Below are positions 55,329 to 64,000 of a stretch of 64,000 nt of DNA, one piece after another (the stretch's first letter is position 1; each line of letters begins with the position of its first letter). The notes below the pieces were generated by a model. It made no database searches and was not told the DNA's origin. It was given only the letters and a program-made list of their open reading frames with translations. A program made the position numbers and the translations under genes. The DNA is from Aeromonas rivuli. GTDB taxonomy: Bacteria; Pseudomonadota; Gammaproteobacteria; Enterobacterales; Aeromonadaceae. Location: assembly GCF_000820045.1 (NCBI RefSeq), contig NZ_CDBJ01000043.1, forward strand, positions 223,320-287,319. The letters run 5' to 3'.

Positions 55329-56013
55329 TCAGGCTGGCATCCAGGGCGCTGTTGATCTTGTCAAGGCAGGCGTCGAGCCGCTCCGCGGTATTGACCTCAA
55401 TCACAGCCGCCTGAGTCTCGAGCCTGGCATCCCCCATGGCCAGGGCCGCATCCTGCTGCAACGGCCAGCCAGCGCAGCGGGTCACGCCGAGTTCGGCCAG
55501 ACGGCGTCTGTCTCCCTCATTGAGGTAGATGACCAACTCTTCAGGCTGGCTCGGCAGGCTGGCCAGCGCCTGCTCGACTTGCGTCAGCACTTGCTGGGGG
55601 TTGAGGGTGAACTCGGCCTGGATGACCCGCCGCGCCACCTGCTCAACCAACTGAGCCAACACCTGCTTTTGCTGCAACATGCGGGCCTGGCAGAGGCTAT
55701 CCCACTGTTGCTGCAATTTCTCAAAAGGCACCATGGCCTGGTCGAAGGAGCCGCGTCCTTCGGCCAATCCCTGGGCAAGGCCCCGGGCCTGGCCCTGCGC
55801 CACCCCACGACTCTCACCCTCAATCAGGCCGCTGGTGAGTCCCTGCTGGTAACCTTCCTGATAACCCAGATCCTGGCCCTGCTCCAGCCCCTGCTGGTAA
55901 CCGAACTCGAACTGCTCCTGCTCGCTCGGCTCCCCCTCTCCGACCTGGCCGAGTTGCGGGAAACGGTAGCGACGGGTCGCCCCCGGGGCCAACTTGCGCA
56001 TCTTGTTAGGCAT
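55321..56013 (-). CDS. fliH: Lateral flagellar export regulator FliH
   Basis: Dimeric stator-like partner of FliI. The 230-aa protein has the Gln/Glu-rich N-terminal part, a helix built of repeated GxxxG units (GYQQGLEQGQDLGYQEGYQQG then GLIEGESRGVAQGQARG, about residues 40-90), as known for FliH, and a C-terminal domain akin to the V/F-ATPase delta subunit. Confidence 0.92.
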   Translation of the reverse strand: MPNKMRKLAPGATRRYRFPQLGQVGEGEPSEQEQFEFGYQQGLEQGQDLGYQEGYQQGLTSGLIEGESRGVAQGQARGLAQGLAEGRGSFDQAMVPFEKLQQQWDSLCQARMLQQKQVLAQLVEQVARRVIQAEFTLNPQQVLTQVEQALASLPSQPEELVIYLNEGDRRRLAELGVTRCAGWPLQQDAALAMGDARLETQAAVIEVNTAERLDACLDKINSALDASLNG

Positions 56014-56025
56014 GCTCGTCTCTCA

Positions 56026-57054
56026 TCAGTTGACCGTGGGCTCTTCGAACAGCTGGAACTCGACCTCGCCCTGCTCGACCAGTTCGCGCACCAGTTGCAT
56101 GATGTCGTCCCGTGCTTGTTCCACCTTGCGCAAAGAGACGCTGCCCTGATCCTGGATCTGGGCCTCGAGGGACTGGGCCATCCGCTTGGGCATGGCACCG
56201 AGCACCACCTTGCGAAAGCTGGTCTCGGTGTTCTTCAGAGCCAGGGCCAGCAGATCGGCGGGCAACTCCTGCACCAGGCGCTGCAAGGTGTCGTCGCTCT
56301 GACGGCGCAGGGCCATGAAGTCGAACATGTTCTTCTCTATTTCGAGGGCCATGTCGCCATCGCGCTCACGCAGCAGGGAGAGCATCTGCTCCTTGTTGCC
56401 CTGATAACGATTGAGGATATCGGCAACCTGGCGCACCCCGTTGACCTTGGCGCCGGACTGATCCGCCACATAGGCCAGACAGCGATCCAGGGTGAGTCGC
56501 AGCTCATCGAGCACATGCTCGCTCACCGAGCTGAGTCCGGCGACCCGAACCAGCAGGTCATCGTGGAGCGAACCTGGCAAGGCATCGAGCACTGCCGAGG
56601 CGGTCTGGGGCGGCAGGAAGGCCAGCAAGACGGCCTGCATCTGCGGGTGTTCGTTGCGAAAGAAGCGGGCAAGCACCTCGGCAGGCACCCACTGCAGACG
56701 CTGGATATCCTGGCTCATGGCGTCGCCATACAGGCTATCGAGCAGGCTGCGGGAGAGCCGTTGGCCCAGGGCAAGATCCAGGGTCTGCTCCAGATAATCC
56801 CGGGAGGCGCTGGCGATGCCGCTCTGCTCCCGGTACTGGATGAAGAACTGCTGCAGGGTCCACTTCGCCTCGATGGAGCTGACCCCGGACAGGCCCGCCA
56901 TCTTGGAGATGAGCCGTTGCACCTCGTCGCGCGACAGCTTCTGCATCACCTTGGCGGCCGCCTCTGTGCCCATGCTGAGCAACAAGATGGCCGCCTTCTC
57001 CAGGTTGTCTATGTCGATGTCCACTGCACTCTGGTTCATGTTAGCGTTGCTCAT
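56026..57054 (-). CDS. fliG: Lateral flagellar motor switch protein FliG
   Basis: Rotor protein that takes torque from LafT. The 342-aa protein starts MSNANMNQSAVDIDIDNLEK; residues about 18-100 are the FliF-binding domain, with the EHPQ motif in FFRNEHPQMQAVLLAF at the middle domain, and a C-terminal torque helix with alternating charge (RKVEQARDDIMQLVRELVEQGE). It overlaps the fliF end by 14 bases. Confidence 0.96.
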   Translation of the reverse strand: MSNANMNQSAVDIDIDNLEKAAILLLSMGTEAAAKVMQKLSRDEVQRLISKMAGLSGVSSIEAKWTLQQFFIQYREQSGIASASRDYLEQTLDLALGQRLSRSLLDSLYGDAMSQDIQRLQWVPAEVLARFFRNEHPQMQAVLLAFLPPQTASAVLDALPGSLHDDLLVRVAGLSSVSEHVLDELRLTLDRCLAYVADQSGAKVNGVRQVADILNRYQGNKEQMLSLLRERDGDMALEIEKNMFDFMALRRQSDDTLQRLVQELPADLLALALKNTETSFRKVVLGAMPKRMAQSLEAQIQDQGSVSLRKVEQARDDIMQLVRELVEQGEVEFQLFEEPTVN

Positions 57055-58786
57055 TACTGCTCACCCATGCCTTGACCACTTCGGCCACCCGGGCCGTGTC
57101 TTTGTCCACCAGCAGTTGCAGGTGTTTCAGCTGCACCTCGAGTTCAGAGCCCGGCTCGGGCAGCGCATCGAGGTCCAGGGCGCTGAAGTGAGGCCCCTGC
57201 TCATCATCGGTACGGATGAGACCTTTACTGTGAGGCGCCGCCAGCGTCTCATCGGTCCGGCGCTGTAGCGGCAGGCCGAGTTCGGGTTCCCGCTCCTCCT
57301 GCTCTTCTTCGTCCGGCACGACCACTGGCTGCTGGGTACGCACCAGATGCTTGACCAGGGGACGTATCCCGAAGAACACCAGAGTCAGACCCAGCAGGCC
57401 GCCGACCAGGTAACGCAGGGAGTCCTGCCAGTACGGGGTCTCCCACCAGCTGGATTCGGGAGGGGCGACCTGCACCTCGTCGGTGAAGTTGAATACCTGC
57501 AGGCTGATCTGATCGCCCCGACCGGTATCAAAGCCGACGGCCCGCTCCACCATCTGACGGATCTGGCCAAGCTGAGCCTCATTCCAGCCCTCTTTCGGCG
57601 CAGTCTGCTCGTTGAGCAGCACCGAGACGTTCATCCGCTCGAGTCGCCCCTGCTGATAGCGGGTATGCACCACGGTGCGGCTATTTTCGTATTGGCGACT
57701 GCTCTCCTGGCGCTCGGTCCGGCTGTCGTTCTTGGGGGCCGGTTCCGCGGGTACCGCGGCGGCACCATCGGCCGGTTCGGCCTGGGGTGCCGTCTCGGGT
57801 GGCCGATTGGACAGGGCTCCCGGGATCCCCATGGCCAGGGCATCGACCGTCTTGTCGGACTTGTTGGTCTCCTGGGTGATCACACCTTGCGGATCGAACT
57901 GCTGCTGAGTCTCTTCGACCGCATTGAAATTGACGTCTGCGGCTATCTGCACCCGGAAGTTGCCCGTGCCCAGCATGGGGTAGAGCATGTCAGTGGCACG
58001 CTGGCGTATGTATTGCTCCAGCTTGCGCACGTATTCCATCTGCTGCACGCTCTGTTTGCCAAAGCCCATCTTGTCTCCCAGCTCGCTGCTCAGCAGCTGG
58101 CCAGCCTGATCGATGATGGTCACGGCGCCCGGTTTCATGCCGGAGATGCTACCGGCCACCAGATTGGCGATGGCCTCAACCTGACCCGCTTCCATCGATT
58201 GACCCGGTTGCAGATCCACCATGACAGAGGCACTGGGCTTCTCTTCATCACGACCGACAAACAGGGTTCGCTTGGGAATAGCCAGATGGACACGGGCACT
58301 GCGCACCGCGTTGAGGGAGATAATGGTACGCGCCAGCTCCCCTTCCAGGGCGTGACGATAACGCGCCCCTTCCATGAATTCGCTGGTGCCAAGACCCGTG
58401 ACCGCATCCAGCCCTTCCAGGCCAGAGGGCATGGCGGCACGGACCCCACGCGCAGCTAGTGCCATACGAATGTGAGCCAGTTGACCCTCTGGCACCAGTA
58501 CCTGCCCGGAGCTTTTCTCAAGCTGGAAGGGGATCTGCTCTTTCTCCAGCATCTCCATGATATTGGCGGTGTCGTACAACTCCTGCTTGCCGTACAGGGG
58601 CACGTAGTTCTTGCTGGAGGTCCAGAGGATGACCACTATGGTCCCCGCCACGGTGGCGGCCAACAGGGCTATGGTCAGGATGGATTTATTGTCGCGAGAG
58701 AGGCTGCGCCAGTTCTTCAGCCACGCCTGTATGCGCTGCTGCATGCTGACGGCCTCCCGTGGCGAGCCGCTTACCAATTCAGTCAT
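57041..58786 (-). CDS. fliF: Lateral flagellar MS-ring protein FliF
   Basis: Inner-membrane ring that nucleates the basal body. The 581-aa protein has two membrane spans (about residues 38-57, SILTIALLAATVAGTIVVILW; and about 447-467, SLRYLVGGLLGLTLVFFGI) with large ring-building periplasmic domains between, including LEGELARTIISLNAVRSARVHLAIPKRTLF (key ARTIISL, ARVHLA). The C-terminal acidic tail binds FliG. Confidence 0.96.
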   Translation of the reverse strand: MTELVSGSPREAVSMQQRIQAWLKNWRSLSRDNKSILTIALLAATVAGTIVVILWTSSKNYVPLYGKQELYDTANIMEMLEKEQIPFQLEKSSGQVLVPEGQLAHIRMALAARGVRAAMPSGLEGLDAVTGLGTSEFMEGARYRHALEGELARTIISLNAVRSARVHLAIPKRTLFVGRDEEKPSASVMVDLQPGQSMEAGQVEAIANLVAGSISGMKPGAVTIIDQAGQLLSSELGDKMGFGKQSVQQMEYVRKLEQYIRQRATDMLYPMLGTGNFRVQIAADVNFNAVEETQQQFDPQGVITQETNKSDKTVDALAMGIPGALSNRPPETAPQAEPADGAAAVPAEPAPKNDSRTERQESSRQYENSRTVVHTRYQQGRLERMNVSVLLNEQTAPKEGWNEAQLGQIRQMVERAVGFDTGRGDQISLQVFNFTDEVQVAPPESSWWETPYWQDSLRYLVGGLLGLTLVFFGIRPLVKHLVRTQQPVVVPDEEEQEEREPELGLPLQRRTDETLAAPHSKGLIRTDDEQGPHFSALDLDALPEPGSELEVQLKHLQLLVDKDTARVAEVVKAWVSSNEQR

Positions 58787-58794
58787 CAGTAACC

Positions 58795-59121
58795 TCAGAG
58801 CGGCATGCGCATGATGTCATCGAAACCCGTCATCAGCTTGTTGCGCACCTGCATCAGGGCGGAAAAGCTAAGACCGGCTTTCTGACTGGCCACCATGGCC
58901 CCGACCAGATCATCGCTCTGGCCCGCATCGACCGCCGTCATCAGACGGGAAGAGATGTTTTGTTGTTCGTTGACCCGATTGACCACGTCTCGCATGGCAT
59001 TGCCGAAGGAGACTTCCTGACCGCCCTGGAGCTCGATGTGAGGCTCCTGGCTCGCCACCCGCTTCAGCTCCTGCATCTGCTGCAACAGAGTGGTCTGTGA
59101 CGACATCATTTCAATCTTCAC
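58795..59121 (-). CDS. fliE: Lateral flagellar MS-ring/rod junction protein FliE
   Basis: Small adaptor between the MS ring and rod. The product is about 108 aa from a GTG at 59121 with GAGG upstream; ATG codons at 59109/59106 are alternatives, and a further upstream TTG overlaps lafK. The C-terminal half has the FliE pattern VASQKAGLSFSALMQVRNKLMTGFDDIMRMPL (key SFSALMQVRNKL). First structural gene after lafK. Confidence 0.9.
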   Translation of the reverse strand: MKIEMMSSQTTLLQQMQELKRVASQEPHIELQGGQEVSFGNAMRDVVNRVNEQQNISSRLMTAVDAGQSDDLVGAMVASQKAGLSFSALMQVRNKLMTGFDDIMRMPL

Positions 59122-59132
59122 TGGGTTATCCC

Positions 59133-60509
<1,377 letters not shown>

Positions 60510-60927
60510 ATGAACCTGAACCTGTGATTGTATTGTCGTCAATCAACAGAACTGAAATGTCAAAACCGAGGAAAGAGGTGGCCGCCGCCATGCATCTGCG
60601 TGCATGTCGGTTTGCTATAGGCGTCATTCGTGACGGTACCTATCCCTGGTAACCCCGCTATCATTGGCATTCCCGCCATTAGACCGGAGGCTTTGCGTCC
60701 TGACTTTTCAGTTCAGTTTGCCTTTTTCATGCGATATGCCCTTATGCAAAAGGACAGCCAGACAGCGGTTGTCGCAGCCTGGCAGCACGTATCAAATTAT
60801 TATATTTATCAGTATGTTTTGGCGGAAAGCGTCAAAACACGGCGCATCATAACAAGTTGAGAAGACAGTTCAAGCACAGATGCGGAATAAGGTTTTCCTA
60901 TCTGACTGAGATCAAGGGCAATTCTCT
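60510..60927 (-). other. Non-coding region between flhA and lafK
   Basis: About 420 bases with no supportable gene; short ORFs here look random. An AT-rich island (about 60790-60825) includes TATAAT-like elements on the minus strand and a TTGACG (spacing not ideal), so the lafK promoter is likely in this stretch. Nearer lafK a TTTTGACATTT also occurs without a well-placed -10. No clear terminator for flhA was found. Confidence 0.45.
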
Positions 60928-63003
60928 TCACCCCAGGGTACCGACCACTTCCACCCTCAGCTCCTCCGGGATCTCGTTGTAAGAGAGTACCTTGAGCCCC
61001 TTGGCGAAGGAGGTGGCATAACGGGACAGCAAAGGTCTCAGTTGGGGCATCACCACCAATACTGGGGCATGGCCCTGCTGCTGGAGCTGCTCCTTGACAA
61101 GGGGCATATTTTGTTGGAGCTGAGCCAGCAATTGGGGGTCAACCGGGAAACTGTCCAGCGCCACCTTGCCCTGTTGCTGAGCCTGATTCATGGCCGCCAA
61201 CAGTGTCTGCTCCAGCCGTTCATCCAGCGTAAAGGTGGCCAGCAGCTCACGCTGTCCTATCACCTGGCGCACTATCTGGCGCTTGAGGGCGCAGCGCACG
61301 TCCGCCGCCAGCAGCACGGGATCCTTGGTCAGCTCGCTCGCGTCGAGCAAGGTGGTCGCTATGGTGCGGATGTCGGTCAGGCTCACCTGCTCCTTGAGCA
61401 GTTGCCGGAACACCCGAAGCTGCTGCATCTGGGTCAGGGCGAGGTTGAGCTCCTCCGCCAGACGGGGAGACAGGGTCGCCAGGTATTGACCCAGCTTGCC
61501 GACTTCATCGTGGCCGAACAGGGTGTCGAGCTGTTCACGCAGCAGCTTGCTGGCATGGGTCGCTATCACGGTCGCCGAGTCCACCACCGAGTAACCCAGA
61601 TTGAGTGCCTTGGCCTTGTGGTCCGGGGCTATCCAGACCGCGTTCATGCCGTAGGCGGGATCCTGGGTCAGCTCGCCGTCCAGGGCACCGTAGGTCTCGC
61701 CACTGCTGATGGCCATCAGCCGCTGGCAATCCACCTGCCCGCTCGCCATGGGCACGGAGGAGATCCGGACTCGGTATTGATCGGGTTGCAGCTGCAGGTT
61801 GTCGCGCACCCTGATCTCGGGCAGCAAGAAACCATACTGCTCGGAGAGGGTCTTTCTGATGCCCCGCACCCGCACCAGCAGCTCGGCGCCCTTGTCCGCC
61901 TCGGCCAGGGGAACCAGCTTGTAACCAAGCTCGATGGCGATGGGATCGACATAGGGCAGATCCTGCCACTCCAACCCCTGATGTTCAGGCAACACCAACT
62001 GCTGACTCAGTTGCTCGGCGGCATCGAGCGCCGGATCCTGCTGCTGTCGCAGGCTCACCCGCCAGCCGGTCCAGGCCAGCACGGCGGCAAAACTGACGAA
62101 GGCCAGCATGGGCATGCCGGGCACCAGACCCAGGATCAGCATGATGGCGGCAGCCGTGTAGATAACCCTGGGCGACGCCAATAGCTGCTGGCCCACCTGA
62201 TCGGACATCTCCCCCTCATCACTGACCCGGGTCACTATGATGGCGGCTGCGGTAGACATCAGCAGGGAGGGGATCTGGGCAACCAGACCGTCCCCTATGG
62301 TGAGCAGGGCATAGCGCTGGAAGGCCTCTGCCACCGGCAGGGCATGCTGAAAGATACCGATGGCAAGACCGCCAACCAGGTTGATGATGAGCACCAGCAA
62401 CCCGGCGATGGCATCCCCACGCACGAACTTGGAGGCACCATCCATGGCCCCGTAGAAGTCGGCCTCGCGGGAGATCTCTTCCCGCCGGGCCCGGGCCTGG
62501 TGTTGATCCATGATGCCGGCATTCAAGTCGGCATCTATGGCCATCTGTTTGCCCGGCATGGCGTCCAGGGTGAAGCGGGCCGACACCTCGGATATCCGTT
62601 CGCCACCCTTGGTGATGACCACGAAGTTGATGATCATCAAGATGATGAACACCACCAGGCCAACCACATAGTTGCCGCCGATGACCACCTCGCCAAACGC
62701 CTGGATGACCTTGCCCGCCGCATCATTGCCCTCATGGCCATTGAGCAGCACCACCCGGGTCGAGGCGACGTTGAGGGAGAGCCTCATCAGGGTAGCCACC
62801 AGCAGCACGGTCGGGAACACGGAGAAGTCGAGGGGACGGCGGGCCGAGACCGAGACCAGCAACACCATGATCGCCAACACTATGTTGAAGGTGAACAGGC
62901 CATCGAGCAGCCAACCCGGCAGCGGCAGTATCATCATGGCCAGTATGGCCAGCAGCATCAGGGGGATGGCCGTATAGGACTTGGTCAGGGTACGCCAGTT
63001 CAC
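60928..63003 (-). CDS. flhA: Lateral flagellar export gate protein FlhA
   Basis: Large export-gate component. The 691-aa protein has about eight membrane segments in residues 1-330 and the conserved FHIPEP-type loop with LDAMPGKQMAIDADLNAG (about 140-160), then the four-part cytoplasmic domain. It lies 3 bases after flhB, in the same direction. Length matches the family. Confidence 0.96.
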   Translation of the reverse strand: MNWRTLTKSYTAIPLMLLAILAMMILPLPGWLLDGLFTFNIVLAIMVLLVSVSARRPLDFSVFPTVLLVATLMRLSLNVASTRVVLLNGHEGNDAAGKVIQAFGEVVIGGNYVVGLVVFIILMIINFVVITKGGERISEVSARFTLDAMPGKQMAIDADLNAGIMDQHQARARREEISREADFYGAMDGASKFVRGDAIAGLLVLIINLVGGLAIGIFQHALPVAEAFQRYALLTIGDGLVAQIPSLLMSTAAAIIVTRVSDEGEMSDQVGQQLLASPRVIYTAAAIMLILGLVPGMPMLAFVSFAAVLAWTGWRVSLRQQQDPALDAAEQLSQQLVLPEHQGLEWQDLPYVDPIAIELGYKLVPLAEADKGAELLVRVRGIRKTLSEQYGFLLPEIRVRDNLQLQPDQYRVRISSVPMASGQVDCQRLMAISSGETYGALDGELTQDPAYGMNAVWIAPDHKAKALNLGYSVVDSATVIATHASKLLREQLDTLFGHDEVGKLGQYLATLSPRLAEELNLALTQMQQLRVFRQLLKEQVSLTDIRTIATTLLDASELTKDPVLLAADVRCALKRQIVRQVIGQRELLATFTLDERLEQTLLAAMNQAQQQGKVALDSFPVDPQLLAQLQQNMPLVKEQLQQQGHAPVLVVMPQLRPLLSRYATSFAKGLKVLSYNEIPEELRVEVVGTLG

Positions 63004-63006
63004 AAC

Positions 63007-64000
63007 TTACCTCTCGGGTTGACGCAATTCAGGGGGCACATGCAGGGGGGCTAGCGGGCCGGGCTGCTTGCCCCGCCCAGCCTGATAGGCCTGCAACTGC
63101 AATACATGGTTCAGGACATAAGCCACCGCGGTATAGAGACCGGCCGGGACCTCCTGATCGATTCGGGTCGAGTAGTAGATGGCTCGAGTCAGCTCAGGCA
63201 GGCTCAATACCATCTTGTCGTGCTGCTTGCCCACCTGCTTGATCCGCTCGGCCATGCTGTCGACCCCCTTGGCGATCACATAAGGGGCATTGGCGCGGGC
63301 GGGATCGTATTTGATGGCCACCGCATAGTGGCTCGGGTTCACCACTATCACATCGGCCTGGGGCACCCGCTTCTCGATGCGGGCCCTGGCCAGCATGGCT
63401 TGTACTTGACGGATCTTCGCCTTGATCTCCGGGCGACCCTCGCTGTTCTTGTGCTCATCCTTGACCTCCTGCTTGGTCATGCGCAGTTGTTTCTGCATCG
63501 ACCAGCGTTGGTAAGGCACATCGAGCAGGGCGATCAGCATCTGAACGGCGCCAAGTAGGATAAAGGCCTGGGAGAGGATCCCCAGCGCCTGCTCCATCGC
63601 CATCTGGGGCGGCATTCGATTCATTTGCAACAGGGTCGGCCACTGATGCTGCAATAACAGGGCCAAGGTTGAACCAATCAGCACTATCTTGAGAATGGAC
63701 TTGAGCAGCTCCATCAGGCTATGGGTGGAAAACATGCGCTTGAGCCCCTTGAGCGGATTGAGTTTCTCACCGCTGGGCATCAACTTTTTCCAGGTGAACA
63801 CCATGCCCCCCGGCACCATGCTGACCAGGATCAGCATCAGTGCCAGGAAACCGAACAGGGGCAGCAAGGCCATGAGCATGCTGAGCAGGGCCTCCCCGGT
63901 CCAGCTCATCATCATCTGGGGATCCCGCGCCCCCTGCCAGTCGAAACGGATGGGACGTTTCATCAATTCGGCGAAGAAACTGCCAAGGCCGGGCACCATC
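63007..64000 (-). CDS. flhB: Lateral flagellar export switch protein FlhB (5' end outside window)
   Basis: Inner-membrane export protein that switches substrate class from rod/hook to filament. About 331 C-terminal codons are seen; the first roughly 50 residues lie beyond the window. Membrane segments are near LLSMLMALLPLFGFLALMLILV and LLKSILKIVLIGSTLALLL. The auto-cleavage site reads NPSH (in VNPSHYAVAIKYDP) rather than the usual NPTH. Confidence 0.93.
   Translation of the reverse strand, partial: MVPGLGSFFAELMKRPIRFDWQGARDPQMMMSWTGEALLSMLMALLPLFGFLALMLILVSMVPGGMVFTWKKLMPSGEKLNPLKGLKRMFSTHSLMELLKSILKIVLIGSTLALLLQHQWPTLLQMNRMPPQMAMEQALGILSQAFILLGAVQMLIALLDVPYQRWSMQKQLRMTKQEVKDEHKNSEGRPEIKAKIRQVQAMLARARIEKRVPQADVIVVNPSHYAVAIKYDPARANAPYVIAKGVDSMAERIKQVGKQHDKMVLSLPELTRAIYYSTRIDQEVPAGLYTAVAYVLNHVLQLQAYQAGRGKQPGPLAPLHVPPELRQPER

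Noticed and set aside
60630-60860. Plus-strand ORF of 76 codons between lafK and flhA
   Set aside because: No ribosome site, no domain, mixed composition like random intergenic sequence, and opposite to all neighbours; treated as chance.

Overview
The window fits a gammaproteobacterial chromosome of the genus Aeromonas. The evidence is the ampD/nadC/tapABCD/coaE/zapD/yacG order, a dcw cluster without ddlB that runs lpxC - M23 peptidase - secA - mutT, and directly beside it a complete-looking lateral flagellar (laf) system with a LafK regulator, LafT/LafU motor and two lateral flagellins. Base composition is GC-rich throughout apart from small AT-rich islands. No tRNA, rRNA, insertion sequence, prophage or CRISPR array was seen. 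The assignment is by gene content and order, not by a database search; the species is not determined.

Layout. 1-219: regulatory DNA with a PdhR-type operator, probably the promoter side of a pdhR-aceEF operon lying left of the window. 220-2259: ampD (minus), then a membrane-anchored retropepsin-like protease and nadC (plus). 2684-8786: type IV pilus genes tapA-tapB-tapC-tapD running into coaE-zapD-yacG, closed by a strong bidirectional terminator. 8862-30131 (all minus): the division and cell wall cluster, in transcription order mraZ-rsmH-ftsL-ftsI-murE-murF-mraY-murD-ftsW-murG-murC-ftsQ-ftsA-ftsZ-lpxC-M23 peptidase-secA-mutT, with an MraZ operator array and sigma-70 promoter at the start and an internal promoter before ftsQ. 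30373-31787: a small membrane protein and an MltD-like lytic transglycosylase. 31723-64000: the lateral flagellar region, in several transcription units: lafA2; lafA1; lafB-lafC-lafX-lafE-lafF-lafS-lafT-lafU plus a PilZ-domain gene; fliB (flagellin lysine methylase, plus strand); flgB-C-D-E-F-G-H-I-J-K-L plus a coiled-coil gene; flgA-flgM-flgN (plus strand); lafK-fliE-F-G-H-I-J; and flhB-flhA, with flhB cut by the window end.

How the parts work together. The dcw genes make and polymerise peptidoglycan precursor and assemble the divisome, AmpD recycles muropeptides, and TapA-D build a type IV pilus. The flagellar block encodes hook-basal body, export apparatus, filament, cap, chaperones, a dedicated sigma factor (LafS) with anti-sigma factor (FlgM), a sigma-54 activator (LafK) and a stator (LafT/LafU). 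A PilZ gene overlapping lafU and a flagellin methylase beside lafA2 suggest c-di-GMP and post-translational control.

The most unusual signal is a repeated junction architecture. At murE/murF, murD/ftsW, murG/murC and flgK/flgL, the 3' end of the upstream gene is followed by a second, diverged partial copy of that same 3' end. Each copy sits in a short ATG-started ORF of 18 to 42 codons. At the three dcw junctions these micro-ORFs overlap the stop codon of the gene before and the start of the gene after, so translation could pass through them without a break. They may be recombination scars kept in coupling frame or real microproteins; the sequence alone does not decide.
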